A DNA stretch of 64,000 nucleotides from Lingula anatina. Lineage: Eukaryota > Brachiopoda > Lingulata > Lingulida > Lingulidae. Position numbers and translations under genes: made by a program. The stretch lies in assembly GCF_001039355.2 (NCBI RefSeq), contig NW_019776083.1:39939-103938 (forward strand). Direction: 5' to 3'. The notes under the pieces were generated by a model that worked only from the letters and a program-made list of their open reading frames with translations, ran no database searches and was not told the origin of the DNA. Below are positions 25,421 to 37,409 of the stretch, one piece after another. Position 1 is the first letter of the stretch. Every line of letters starts with the position of its first letter.

Positions 25421-26039
25421 AGTGGCAAATTGACACCTGAATCATATTTCATCAGAGAATTATAAGCCTATAGTGTACATGTACATAGATGTATACATAC
25501 TAGATAACTGAACAGGTTTGATCTATTAGTCTACATGGTAAGTTTAATTGTCATGACCCTTGTTTAAAAGAAATATTACCAAAGATGATTATCAAAAATC
25601 TAATTACAATAGGAAAACGTATGTTTGAAGAGTGATACCTCTCACACATATGTGTAAATTTTCTCTCTCTTCATCACAATTCATAATTGTCACAAATAAT
25701 TGGCTACAAAACAAAAATATCTCAGAAAATTTGCTGTCATAAAAGCTAAAAATTAAGATATTAACCCTAGTGACCAACATTTACCAGTTGTCATATGAGC
25801 ACTTTGAAAACTAAATTCTCATATTTATCAACTAGCATTTCTCACCTTCTTCACTCTAGTGCCTTTCATCAAATGCATCAAAATGTTTAACAAATAATGG
25901 AAATTATTAAGGAGTGGTCTTAAAAGGGGGAATCCCCTGGCTGTATAGTCAAAAGTCTTTCAATATTCATACATGAGTCACCAACATTGGAGGTATTGTG
26001 AAATACTTGATGAAATATAATACAGGTCTTTGCGTGCAG

Positions 26040-26065
26040 GGGGGGGGGGGGGGGTGGGGGGGGCT
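26040..26065. repeat. Poly-G tract
   Basis: Two G runs separated by a single T, followed by a GT-rich stretch. Lies between the two copies of the 24-28 kb duplication. Confidence 0.9.
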
Positions 26066-26369
26066 GTGTCTGTGTGTATGTATATGTATTTGTCTATTTA
26101 TTGGTTGTTGCATGTATCTCTTCATTGTCAAACATTTACCAATATGCAGAGGATTATTTTTTAACACTTTGAAAATTAATTTTTATTGAAGTTTTAGAAA
26201 TAAAAAAAATTCATTTCAATTAAGGTCAGGCCAGGGATCTAGTTCTGTTAGTTGTTATATTTAATCATTTATTTTATTACTTCTCATTTATATATTTCTT
26301 TTTATTTATTTTTGAGGCAACACTAACATAAAGCTACATGAAGATTTTCATGCTAAATAAAGTCTGGAT

Positions 26370-28010
26370 TATTAAATGTGCTTACCTCGTGCACACTCCT
26401 CCCCCAATTATGGATCTTTCTCTTTTTCATCATCTCACTTAAGATTTGTTTATCGACCTATTAATAAAAGTAAAATTCCCAGTGGGGATTTCCCTATATC
26501 ACCTGATTTTGACATTTGTGCCCTATTTGGTTTAAATATCACCTGATTTTGAGGGCATTTGTTTACCTTCCATACTAACATTGTTTGAAATCAAAATGCA
26601 TTTGTTGGCATGTACTAGCTTTGTCTTAGAAAAACCTATTATAGGCCAACAGCAAAATAATCAATCAAGCAATTTAATTGTAATTGCATTTTTATTTAAC
26701 AAACTCTTTATCTCGCCTCTACGAACTCTCCTCATCTGATTCATTAATACAGTGTTCAAGTTTTGATAAGTGTCTTCTTCTGTTTCAATGACTTAGTACA
26801 AAGTGGGAGCAATTTTCTGTGGGCATTCCCCAGGCTGAATTAAATGTATTCCAAACTGGCTGAATAAGTTGATCAGAGTTTTGGGGACATGCTTTTTGAG
26901 TACAGACCATTAATAGTTTTACAAAAGAATATTGTATATCGGAAGTACTCCGGGCAATTAGTCATCTCCAGGGCTCTGAAAAGGAAATCATGAAAAGTTA
27001 TTGGCTGTACACCTGATATTATCCAGTGCCATATATTTTGTGTCACATACTCCTAAAAATGGAATCTTTTTCGTTTCAATTTATTATTATCATTATTTTT
27101 TATTTTTTGACTAGGGGGGAAGGGGGAAGCAATTCGCCTGTTTTAAGTAGGTTTAAGTGTAAAACCTCACATGCTGTTTATCAGCAAGTTCATATATTTT
27201 TGGAGTTATAGTTTTGTGTGACATTCATACAGTACTGGGAATGAATCATAAATCAACAAGTTGCTTGGTACTTCTCATAACAGTTACTGTTCTAAATATT
27301 TATATTAGAGTAAAGTTGAAGTGGATTGTTTATGCATGAATACTCACAGTATAAAGTTGTTACATCATGCTGATAGTGGATAAGATCAGTGTACCTGTAA
27401 CCAGGAAGTGCTTTAACTCTTGCACAATGCATGCTAATTATTTGAATAGAACAGGCAGAGGGGTAGGGGTGGGGTGTGGTGAAGCAAGAAGTTGTAAAGA
27501 GACTTTACTACTTCTTGGGTGGATTTATGTCATCTTCTGGGTCTTCCGGAAGACGGTCAGATTTTCAAGTTTACATTGATCGATATCTAATTTTTTCTGT
27601 TGGAAGACAGTCAAAAATGGTGGATGATTCAACAAAAATAATTTGGAAGACTATATGAAAACAACTCTGATTGGTGTTTTCTGATTGCCATATTTATTTC
27701 TGCTGTAAAGATTAATTCAAGATCATTTTCCCACAATTATTAATGTAAATAAAAACACAATAATTCTCAATTATGACAAAATTGAATTAAGTAAGGAGCA
27801 TAAAGCATATTCCTGTTGTGATGGCTTAAATTTCAAATTAGTATACACTAAGTAGATCATGTTAGTAATGCGCCACTTTTATATCTGAAACAACAGTAAA
27901 ATAACTTACTGAAACATTTATTATGGAAAAAAAGACAGCTGTCAAACATAAACCTGAAATAGGTTGAGTACATGGATGATTGACATCTTAGTTAAGTCAA
28001 CAACAATTAA
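26370..28010. repeat. Diverged non-coding duplication, copy 2
   Basis: Partner of 24020-25420, about 2.3-2.6 kb away in direct orientation. Copy 2 has extra sequence around 27360-27660 that is absent from copy 1, including a short G-rich part. No gene recognised. Confidence 0.75.
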
Positions 28011-28019
28011 TGAGCAAAT

Positions 28020-28700
28020 ATGATTTTGAAAATGAAAAACTTACTACACTTCATGAAAACAATGTATGAGAAAATGACTGCTGTTTGAAATTATAACTTA
28101 CAATGATATAAAATTAAAAACTTATGAATGTACAGCTTTACACTGTACGCAGTACAAATTGACTTGATAGCAAATGACACAAATCATTGCACATGCAAAT
28201 GTCTGCAAAGTCGTCTACCTTAAAAATGATTATAATTAAAGTTTTAAAAATTAATACTGTGAGCATGAATATAAATTAATAGACCAAAAAAATTAGATAA
28301 TAATTTCATTAAAATATAAATGCCATGTAAGCCAATAGTGCCAATATACAAAACAATGAAAGTGAACAAAATGGTAAGGTACAACCGTGAAATGCAAAAG
28401 ATTTGACTAAAATATCAAACATGAGCACTCTGAAAAGCTGATGAATGTGAATTAGTGGCACCATGTATTGAGGCAATTTTTATTACTTACATATCACAAA
28501 ATTTGATACTGGAAAAACTGGCCGAAGACACGAATATTAACAATGACATATGTTGTCTGGACAAGAATTAGCATTTCAGTGTTTTTGGTAATGAGCTTTT
28601 GAATACAACAAACACATAATACAGTTAGGAAAGGCACAAAAATGTCAAAATTAAAAAAATATATATATATGTGTACAGGCACTTTCTATAAAAAAATGCG
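28020..28700. repeat. Direct duplication, copy 1 (partner 29440-29900)
   Basis: Shares in order GAAAACAAT, TTACAGCTTT, AAATGACACAAA, GGCACCATGTATTGAGGCAA, CAGTGTTTTTGGTAAT and GAGTATTAC with 29440-29900. The fold-back element at 28708 was inserted at the end of this copy, and the partner preserves the empty site. Confidence 0.7.
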
Positions 28701-28707
28701 AGTATTA

Positions 28708-29260
28708 CGCTCCTTTCACATGGAAAATCTATTTTCAAAAAATCTCATAATCTATTTTTGGTATCTTGTGATCACGGTCTGTGCCCTGGATAGCCCATGC
28801 CGTAATTACTGGCAGCGCGAGTGAGTTACTTCCAAAGCTGTAATTAATTCTCGGCTGCGCTCGGAGGAGATCCTGATACCTAGACGCATGAGCAGTAGGA
28901 AGTAAGAAAGTAAATGGCGGTCGCAGTTGCTTTGAAAAATGTTTCTGTCGATTTTGTGCAACAACAACATCCCCTTTGACCTTCCTCCAACTTGTTTTGC
29001 ACTACCACTAGCCATATTACGGGTTTGTATGCTTGAGTCGTCACAACTAAACTGATGAACGTCACAGCTTAGAGATACTACTGCGCATGCGTCAAGGTAT
29101 CAGAATCTCCTCCGAGTGCAGCCGAGAATTAATTACAGCTTTGGAAGTAACTTGCTTGCGCTGCCAGTAATTACGCCGTGGGGTATCCAGGGCACAGACT
29201 GTGATCACAAGATACCGAAAATAGATTTTTAGAAAATAGATTTCCTATGTGAACGGAGCC
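28708..29260. mobile_element. 553-bp fold-back element with a unique centre
   Basis: Inverted arms of about 176 bp (left begins CGCTCCTTTCACATGG, right ends CTATGTGAACGGAGCC) flanked by TTA target duplications. The paralogous site near 29893 reads GAGTATTACTTTCC without the insert. A 3-bp TTA site fits PIF/Harbinger-like elements. The roughly 200-bp centre (28885-29098) is not part of the arms and is treated in the findings. No transposase. Confidence 0.85.
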
Positions 29261-29439
29261 TTACTTTCCACCCCCCACCCCCCATTTTGAGCTTACTTAA
29301 ATCATCTTTTGTCATCTTTGTATTCTTTTCCTTCTACTATATGTGCCCTGGCACTGTCTTCTTTAGTAAAGTGAGTGAAGTCCTTACATGAATAAGCAAT
29401 AATGCAAGGCAATTAAGCCAATAGTCGTCCTTTTTAATT

Positions 29440-29900
29440 TCTACACAACATGAAAACAATAAATGAAAATGATTGCAGTGTGAAATAATTATTTACACTG
29501 ATATAAAGGTAAAGCAAAAATCCAAGTAGTTTACAGCTTTCCACTGATTGACATGGTTTACAAATGACACAAACAAAACTGCATATGTACAAAACAATGA
29601 TAATGAAGAAAATGGTAATGCACAATACAGTGGATTGGAATGAAATACGAAACCATTGCACTTTGCAGGCAATGTCTAAGCTGATGAATGTGAAATAGTG
29701 GCACCATGTATTGAGGCAAATGGTATGACTTAGATATCACAAAATATGATGGGGAAATGGCTGAAAAGTGGGATATTTACAATGACGTGTTATCTGTAAA
29801 AAAACTGACATTCCAGTGTTTTTGGTAATAAGCTTTTGATACAATATACAATAAAAAAGTAATTTTGTATAATGGCACTTTCTTAAAAAAGTGAGTATTA
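29440..29900. repeat. Direct duplication, copy 2 (partner 28020-28700)
   Basis: Second copy of the block described at 28020-28700, lacking the fold-back insertion. Diverged by substitutions and small indels; no coding potential seen. Confidence 0.7.
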
Positions 29901-30248
29901 CTTTCCATCCCCCCATCTAACTCACAAAATTTGAAAAAAAAAAGATAATTGTCTTGTATCATAATTGTGCTAACTTTAGAACTTATGTGTTCTTTGTAGG
30001 TACTTACTTCTACTATGTGTGCCCTGGCACTCTCCTCTGTAGTAAACTGTGCACGACAGAGCTATGATATTGCAAGGCAATTAAGCAAATAACCTTCCTT
30101 TTTAGTAACTTAGATGGGATAAGTAACACTATTATTATTTTTTAATCAGTGCTTTAACATATAATTTTTTTATTATTTATTTATTATTATTATTATCATT
30201 TTGAAATTTTGACTTATCCATCTCTTTAAAATAAGCTTGATGTTAACA

Positions 30249-33200
30249 TCAAAATTCATTTTCTGCACACAGCTGCTTGCAAAGTCTTTCTAAAGCACTG
30301 TACCTTTCCATTTTCTCTAAAGCATCAAGTATAATGTCTACCGTTTTGTTCTTAGTACCATGTATGTTCAGAATAGCTTTGGTTTTACATTCTTGTCCAC
30401 TGCCATGCCCACTGTATTCCAGATAATCAAGCTTCTTTGGAGATATTCCTGTTCTGTGCCCAAAGTGTTTCCAGTTATCACACAAAGCTATTGGAGGATC
30501 AAGTTCTGCTGCTAGAAGGTCTCTAATGTCTGGACTAAGATCCTCGATAGGCATATCTGAAAAATTGTCGTTTATATCATTTTGCCTAAATTTTCATTTT
30601 TAGAAGGGGGTAACCTTGTGTTAGGATATGTGAGCTATACTGGTATATACTTTTAAGTGTAGTATAGGTGGTCTAAGACAAACAAACAATTTATAATCTT
30701 GTTGGCAAGAGAAAAGTATTTCATTTATTATCAAAACTTTGAATAAATCAGATATATATTATAAAGGTTGGATATATGCTTTTTTCAAATTCAAAATGCT
30801 TTAATGCAAGACATATTTTTGGCAGCCAAATGTTGTCTCCAATTTTCTCTCAGTTGTCCTTTCAACTGCTTCATTTGTAAAGTACCTAATTTTGGTACTT
30901 CACATTTAGTTTCTCTGAATGATTTCAGTTGGGGGATAGGGGTAAATATAGTGTGCTCATACCACCCCTACCCTAGATATGGAAGATTTTGTTTATAGCC
31001 CCTCCTAAAATGCAATTTAACAAGCACATTGAGATGGAACCAAGCAACATTCTTTCATCCCCATGTCCTAATCAAGGATGCCCTGTGAAGGAAGTCTTAA
31101 TATTTTTACACTTGTGATTTTGTTCACAAAATCCTGGAACTGCATAAATTGATTCTTCTAACTTACCTTTGGTTATTTCCTTGGCTTTTTGTAAAAGGTG
31201 TGGATCAATAGGCACCTGTAATATACATTTATAAAAAGTTATCTTATTTTTAGGATTCATTAGAATGTTAGACATCTGTGCTAACTTTTACACATTGTGC
31301 TATTACGTTCCCTGTTCTGTTCAGAATAAAAATTTTTCAGAATATTCCTGATTAAGCAAATGGTTTCATGATTAAAGTGGCCATAAGATGAAATAAATGA
31401 TTATGCTTACTTGTTCTCTTGGTGCTTTTGCTTTAGATCGTGGCTTTGTCTCTGCTAGAAATAAAAATACCACTATTTAATGATTATTTAATAATTTCAC
31501 AATATATATTCATGCCCCATGTACATTTTGTTCTTTCATCTAAATATTTTGCGACCAACTAAACAGACTCAAAAAGTGGAACAATTTCTAATTTGATCAA
31601 GGAATTGTACATGCATAAACATCGTTGATTGAAGAAGGCATAGCTACTTCAGTTTCCTGTAGTCTTACACCCCATTTCCATAGATTAGACCGACCTACTT
31701 TAGATCGACCTAAATCCCTGGGGGTTCACGCTAAATAGCTGTCAGCCGGGCGGACACGAAAGTTAATTACCCCTTACAGCTTGTAGTAGGCGGGGACGGA
31801 CACTTATGGGGGATTATCTGACAGTAATCTAGTCAGACTCCCCGCGGTGATAGATCGATCTAAAGTTGTGGGAATAGACTCTTAGGCTGTATTCCCAGAG
31901 CTTTTAGATCAATCTATCACCGCGGGGAGTCTCACTAGATTACTGTCATATAATCCGGCTTAAATGTGCGTCCCGCCTACTACAAGCTGTAAGAGGGTAA
32001 TTAACTTTCGTGTCCGCTCAGCTGACAGCTATTTAGCGTGAACTCCTAGGGAGTTAGGTCGATCTAAAGTAGATCGATCTAATCTCTGGAAATGGGGTCT
32101 TACCCTCTGTCACAACCCTCCCTGTCTGTATCTGATCATTCCCAGCTGGAAGGTTTTGATCTTTGGAATAATTGTGAGCATCCTCCCATTCCTCCTCACC
32201 AGAGCTTCCCTGGGAACTGTTATCCAAAGTTTTTGGATCTACAAAATATTTCGATCAGTTTTGATAATTATTGTTCATGATTTGTTTTGCTTATTTTGAT
32301 TATACCTTCTGAAGATTTTATTGGTGGAGTGTCTCACTGACTCTTAAATCAGAAAGAATTGTTTACTGTAGGAGCATGTCTTATGTTCAGTATGCACACT
32401 TTGACCAAGGTATATTATTTCTTTATGACTATATATACCAATGCTAATGTTTTTATTGTTGTAATACTTGAATAATTATGATGGTAAAGTGGTGAGGTCA
32501 GCAGATGTATTTGAGATGAATTTTGTAGAAACCTTGGATTTAACATTATTTTATTTACTGTGTTGACATATAAGGATACTTCAATATGAAACATGAAATT
32601 TAAAAATTGATATTGACCTGCATCTGACAGGTAACCTGATGACGTGGGTGATACTTTAGCATGTCCAGGAATGCTGTTACTGCTTCCATTTGGTTTATCT
32701 TCACCTTCAGCATATTTTCCACCTTTTGGATCTATTGTGGTCTTCATCTGCAGACTTTGACTAACCTGATGGAAGGTGCAGGTGGAAGTTTTCATATTCT
32801 CACATTCTTCACAACGGTGAGGACTGTGTGGTGAAGGTTTGTGTGATTCAGGTAGAGGAGAATTATTTCCAGAGTTTAAGCCAGTGCCAGAAACCTTCTC
32901 TGACATCTGCTGCAATTCGTTGACCTCCAGCTTGGTACTTCCACCTTGTTCTGGACTGTTTGGTACCTGTACATATCTGGAAAGGTACAATTTAAAAGAT
33001 AACAAGGGATTAGCTAGCTGGTATACATGCCTTATATCTAACCAGCATATTTGTTTGCTTTGTATGTTGCAAGTGTGTTGCTCACTTATATAAATTTATA
33101 ATGATAATATTGAGTAACTTTCAAAGTAATGTTGCAGCCAGTGAAGTTCCTACAAGTTTTCATTCTCATCTATTTGTTTACTTATAATTAATACCTTGCT

Positions 33201-35731
33201 CCTGCAGATGTCGACTTTTGTTTCGGTGGCATTCTCTCTTCATTTTCTGTGAACAGTGCCTGGTTCTCCAATAGTGAGTTATGAACATCTGAAAATACCC
33301 TGGTTATATGTAGATTGTTTCCTGTCAAATAAGTATTATAAATGTGGTATGCTTTACAAGGTTTACTTTTGAAAGGATGGTTGCTTTTTCTAAATGAATG
33401 ACAAAAAAAAATATTCAGTGAAATTTTTGAGCTATAGAAAACTTTTATCTTTTATGTAGATAGATGTTGTGTGAAACATACCTTTGTCATCAGATGAATC
33501 TGTTTCATGAGAAGTCTGTTGGTTTTCTGAATTCCTACAATATTTGCATCCTGCAACTACAGCAGCTATGATTGCTACTGTAACAACTGTAACTGCAGCA
33601 ATAATGGTGCCAATGCTGAGGCCATTGTCAGAATTTACAGATGGGCTGGTGATGTTCTCACTGTTGGAGTCACCTGAAATAATCAGCTATGAATGTAAAA
33701 TGTTCTGAATACTTTTTTAAAATTAGAAATCTTTTCCCCCATATTAACATATCCTAGACATTTAATTTATTATTAATTGATGTGGTTTTAAGATAATGAT
33801 GTACAGGTAACTTGTTATATTTAGGTACTAGCTCAGAAATTAAGATGAATAATAAAGAGGAAAATAAAAAATACTTAATTCTGAAGCACAGCTTCTTTAA
33901 GTCACGATTATAACAAAAAAGAAGTCTGTGGGAAAATGCCAAATACAGAGTTACATGCCATATATATTAAACCTACCTTTTGTGTTACTGATAAGTGAAG
34001 CATGCTTCTCTGGTTTCTGAGTAATAGTCACATTTCTGACATTTGGGCCTACTATTTTTGTGGTTGTAAACACAATTAGTGTTGTTGGTGTTGAAGACAC
34101 CAGTGGTGTTGTGGGTGTTGAAGACACCATTGTAGTTGTGGGTGTTGAAGACACCAGTGGTGTTGTGGGTGCTGTCATTGGTGGAGGTGAAGATGTCTTG
34201 TCAAAAAATTCTTTGCAGCTTGGGTGATCATCTGATGTCCAGCATTCCGCGCAGATTATGTCTGCTACATGAGTAATGATATCTCGTGTTTCGTAGTAGC
34301 TGTAGAAAAAAAAATTATACAGAGTTCTTTAGAAACATGAACTTTATAGCATGAAACTTTATTTATTTAGAAGAATGAGGAAGAACAATCAGCAATTAAA
34401 TAAATTACTTCAAACTGTAGACTGTATTAACAAATGAATAGTCAGTTTAATTAAGAATTAACTTACTTCAAACTGTTGTAAAAATGTGTACTTGAATTAA
34501 GACATCTGAACATACCCATCCTTGCATTTTCCACACTGGCTATTGGCTGTTGCTGTGCATTCAGTGGCAGTGATGCGATGTGAGAGTTCACAGGTTTTGC
34601 ATGGTAAACAATAGGCAACTCCAATTTTATTACTAAATGTTTCACCTTTTTTACATGGCTCACAGACTATGTCACATGGATCAGGCTAGAGAGATTAGAA
34701 AAATAATTATGATTAACATTATGCTCAATAAAAGTAAAGACTTGCAATCAAGAATTGAAATTGGAACATTAAAATATTGGATATTAATACACATGCATGT
34801 ATTTCTTTTGCAAACTCATTGATATTTTAAAAGAATGAAAATGTTTCACAATAATCAGCTGGATATACATGTATACTATTTCAGTAATGGATACACAAGT
34901 CTTTGCTGCTAGGTTATGCTTATTATCACTTTATTAGGTCTTTGCCATATTTTTTTAAAATAAGAAAAATATTTAAAAAATATTTTTCTTACAAAAAACT
35001 GGCGTTTCTGTCCATAGCCTATTGGGCAGGTATTACATTCTTTACAACAACCATCATTGGTCTTCTTGTCATTACGGTTGCAACCCTGTGCTCCTGGACT
35101 GTAGAACCTCTCTCCATTTTCTTTGCACATAGCATTAGATGGAATCTCATTGGAATACACTGTGCTTGGAAGCTTAAACATTAAAAATTTTAAAAATTGA
35201 TCGATTACATTTTCTTAAAAGATTTAAATTTTAGATTTAAAAAATGTACTAGCTGATATCAGCTAGCACGCTGAAAAACATTGCCCATGCTGTTAAAGAT
35301 AGAGTGCATTGGAGACCTCTTACTGGATTGAATAGGCCTATTGACAAAACTGTCATTTGATACATGTACCCCTGTAGTCATACTTATTTCACATTTCATC
35401 TGCAGGTCACATTGAGTATTGGATCTTAAAAATGTAATGTAGTAAATCTTAACAAGCAATACGTATCACAGTGATCACTACAGACTGCATGTACATGTAT
35501 AATCTAGGTTATAAGCATATGAAGTATTAATTAAGACTCAATTAATCCAGCTAGCCATTGTGGTTCTGTGCCATTTTAGTTCCCAGCTTCCAGGATAGAA
35601 CTGATAGCATGTTAACACTATATGTGATGATAATACTAGTACATATTTTGTTTGTTGAAAGAGACTTAAAGTTTTACCTGAGTAACAGAAAGAACTCCGA
35701 AGAGGAAAAGTAACTTGGGAATTCTTGTCAT
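30249..35731 (-). CDS. TNF-receptor-like protein C with death domain (11 coding exons)
   Basis: Coding exons in transcript order: 35731-35678, 35172-34993, 34685-34516, 34299-33977, 33673-33482, 33288-33195, 32976-32618, 32238-32104, 31454-31411, 31215-31167, 30556-30249; total 1908 nt, 635 residues. A clear signal peptide (MTRIPKLLFLFGVLSVTQ) ends at the first junction. Cysteine-rich domains span about 37-135 (GCCKECNTCPIGYG, CLPCKTCELSHRI), followed by a YYETRDIITH stalk and a repeated Thr/Pro/Ser segment built on TPTTPLVSS. Membrane span at about 263-284. The cytoplasmic linker contains HRCEECENMKTSTC. The death domain (534-635) has NWKHFGHRTGI and ALEKMERYSAL. The second cysteine-rich exon is 170 nt, as in receptor A. 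Exons 31411-31454 and 31167-31215 are tiny and rest on phase and splice sites. The donor next to 32104 abuts two inverted MITEs in the following intron. Likely a plasma-membrane signalling receptor. Confidence 0.87.
31668..31881 (-). mobile_element. 214-bp MITE, inverted copy, receptor C intron
   Basis: Starts CACCCCATTTCCATAGATTA and ends near GTTGTGGGAATAGACTC; it is the reverse complement of the family copies at 39532 and 48046. Flanked by TTA at 31665 and TTA at 31882. Its partner in the opposite orientation follows directly. Confidence 0.85.
31885..32099 (+). mobile_element. 215-bp MITE, direct copy, receptor C intron
   Basis: Starts GGCTGTATTCCCAGAGC and ends GGAAATGGGGTC, flanked by TTA at 31882 and 32100. 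With the preceding inverted copy it forms a palindrome of about 430 bp. Its last bases overlap the splice donor of the exon starting at 32104. Confidence 0.85.
34075..34180 (-). repeat. Coding minisatellite in receptor C stalk
   Basis: About four imperfect copies of a nine-residue unit (TPTTPLVSS, TPTTTMVSS, TPTTPLVSS, TPTTLIV), a 27-bp DNA period. It forms part of the Thr/Ser/Pro-rich stalk just outside the membrane, the sort of sequence that is commonly O-glycosylated. Confidence 0.85.
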
Positions 35732-35980
35732 GATAATCACCAATCAGATTTTCTCTTCCAATGCAGCTGTAATGTGAAAAGAAAAAATATGGGATGGAGG
35801 AGACACAAATGACTAAGTTAATGTAACAGATTAATCCTGGAGTTGGCCAAAATTTCCAGGCTTTAAGTTAAAACCAACTACAGTTATTATACGAGGCTGG
35901 CCCCCTCGTCAAGACACCAACTGGAAGTATCAATATACTGTTAGAGCATAGAATTACCCAAGGAGTGTCTGTGTGTTTTA

Positions 35981-35988
35981 TGACGTCA
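35981..35988. promoter_or_regulatory. Palindromic CRE-like site upstream of receptor C
   Basis: TGACGTCA about 215 bp upstream of the 5' end of the start-codon exon. Full CREB/ATF consensus; also present upstream of receptor B. Function is inferred only. Confidence 0.4.
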
Positions 35989-36147
35989 GATGATGTCAAC
36001 AGGACAATGACATAAGGTGCTAATAATAAATACTAGTAGAGTGAAATAACATCAGGGCACACATTTCTATGACTTTTGATATTTGTTTGTGAGAAATGAT
36101 GTTATGAATGCATGTGTAATTACCTGTCTGGTTTTCTATTCAGGTTG

Positions 36148-36315
36148 CAGGCCCGTAGCCAGGGGGGGTTCGGGGGGTTCGAAAGAACCGCCCCTTTTGC
36201 TGGGAAAAGGTCCACTCTGGGTACAATTTGATCTAGGTACATGATGTTTTTATGGAAAAAGGTCCACTTTTTCAGAAAACGAACCCCCCTTTTGAAATTT
36301 CTGGCAACGGGCCTG
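36148..36315. mobile_element. Short terminal-inverted-repeat element, CAGGCCC family, copy 2
   Basis: 168 bp from CAGGCCCGTAGCCAGGGG to CAACGGGCCTG, flanked by the 5-bp direct repeat GGTTG on both sides. Contains AAAGGTCCACTTTTTCAG, the inverse of the equivalent string in the element at 5436. Non-autonomous. Confidence 0.75.
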
Positions 36316-36647
36316 GGTTGAATCTTAGGATAGGATATATGTACTTATTTGATAGGTAACTCTCACCATAAGGAATGAGCACCAAGACAAACTCACACTT
36401 GACAATTTTACCAAAGGTAATGTTTCTTTTAAAAACCAACCATTGAACTTTCTTTCTTGACACATTACCCTGTAAATCAGGTATTTTCAAATATGTTTTA
36501 CCATAAAAAAATGATTCTGGAATTGTTTAGTTAGCTATATCTAATTAGAATAAAGGTAGCTATAAGCAGACTGGTTGATGCAGTAGTTTGGATGTTGACA
36601 TAGATGCAGTATGTAGTGTAATTTAATTTTTCCAAAATTTAGAATTC

Positions 36648-36649
<2 letters not shown>

Positions 36650-36692
<43 letters not shown>
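36650..36692. repeat. (TA)n microsatellite
   Basis: Uninterrupted TA run of about 21 units followed by TTAATT repeats. Confidence 0.95.
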
Positions 36693-36696
<4 letters not shown>

Positions 36697-37409
36697 TTTA
36701 TTAATTAATTGTCAGCACATTATGGGAAAAAATGACTAATGAATATATTCCTTAGAATCACAATGAAAAAATGTAATATATTATTGAATCTGGATTATGA
36801 ATCCCATTTCTGTTTCAATAAACTGCAAAAATGAATAAATAAATAACTTTCAGTGAATAAATGCACAGTCACACAGATAAACAAGGGCCTGTTTCTTGTT
36901 CAATCATAATGCATGTAAGTATTCGATCTGCACATGGCAAAGATGGTGACACAGCAGTTAATTCTTATTGATAAGTTATTTATCATTGATCAGTCTGTAA
37001 TGTATACCTATTTAAGACCTGATGTATGTTCTTGTCACTGGTGAACAATGCATGTGATAAATTTCATCATTTCATAAGAAGTATATGTTAATTATCATGC
37101 ATCAAGTGTTGACTTCACATTACCTTTGAAAATTTTTATATCTTTAGTTTGCTCAAATAGTAACATACATATCTACAGGATCTCTTTCATCAGGTTAAAT
37201 CATTCTTCTATCACTGTAAAAGTGGCAGCAAGTCTGGGTCCCACCATGACAGACATGACACGTGTATGAAAGGGATTGATATTAATAGAATTTTTGCTAG
37301 CATCAGCAATTTTCTTGGGATGGGCCCTTAAACTTGGATTCCCTGCCCCCTATGGCTTTACCCCTTTACACTTGGATTCCCTGTCCCCTTTTCACATATG
37401 TTTCTTCAT

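Larger units (their letters stand above)
35767..37400. other. Non-coding stretch upstream of receptor C
   Basis: Expected to contain the receptor C promoter. Holds the TGACGTCA at 35981, the CAGGCCC-family element at 36148-36315 and a (TA)n run at 36650-36692. No exon supported. Confidence 0.5.

Noticed and set aside
26040-26189. Glycine-rich short open frame across the G run
   Set aside because: Arises from a homopolymer plus GT-rich sequence; no start context or homology feature.
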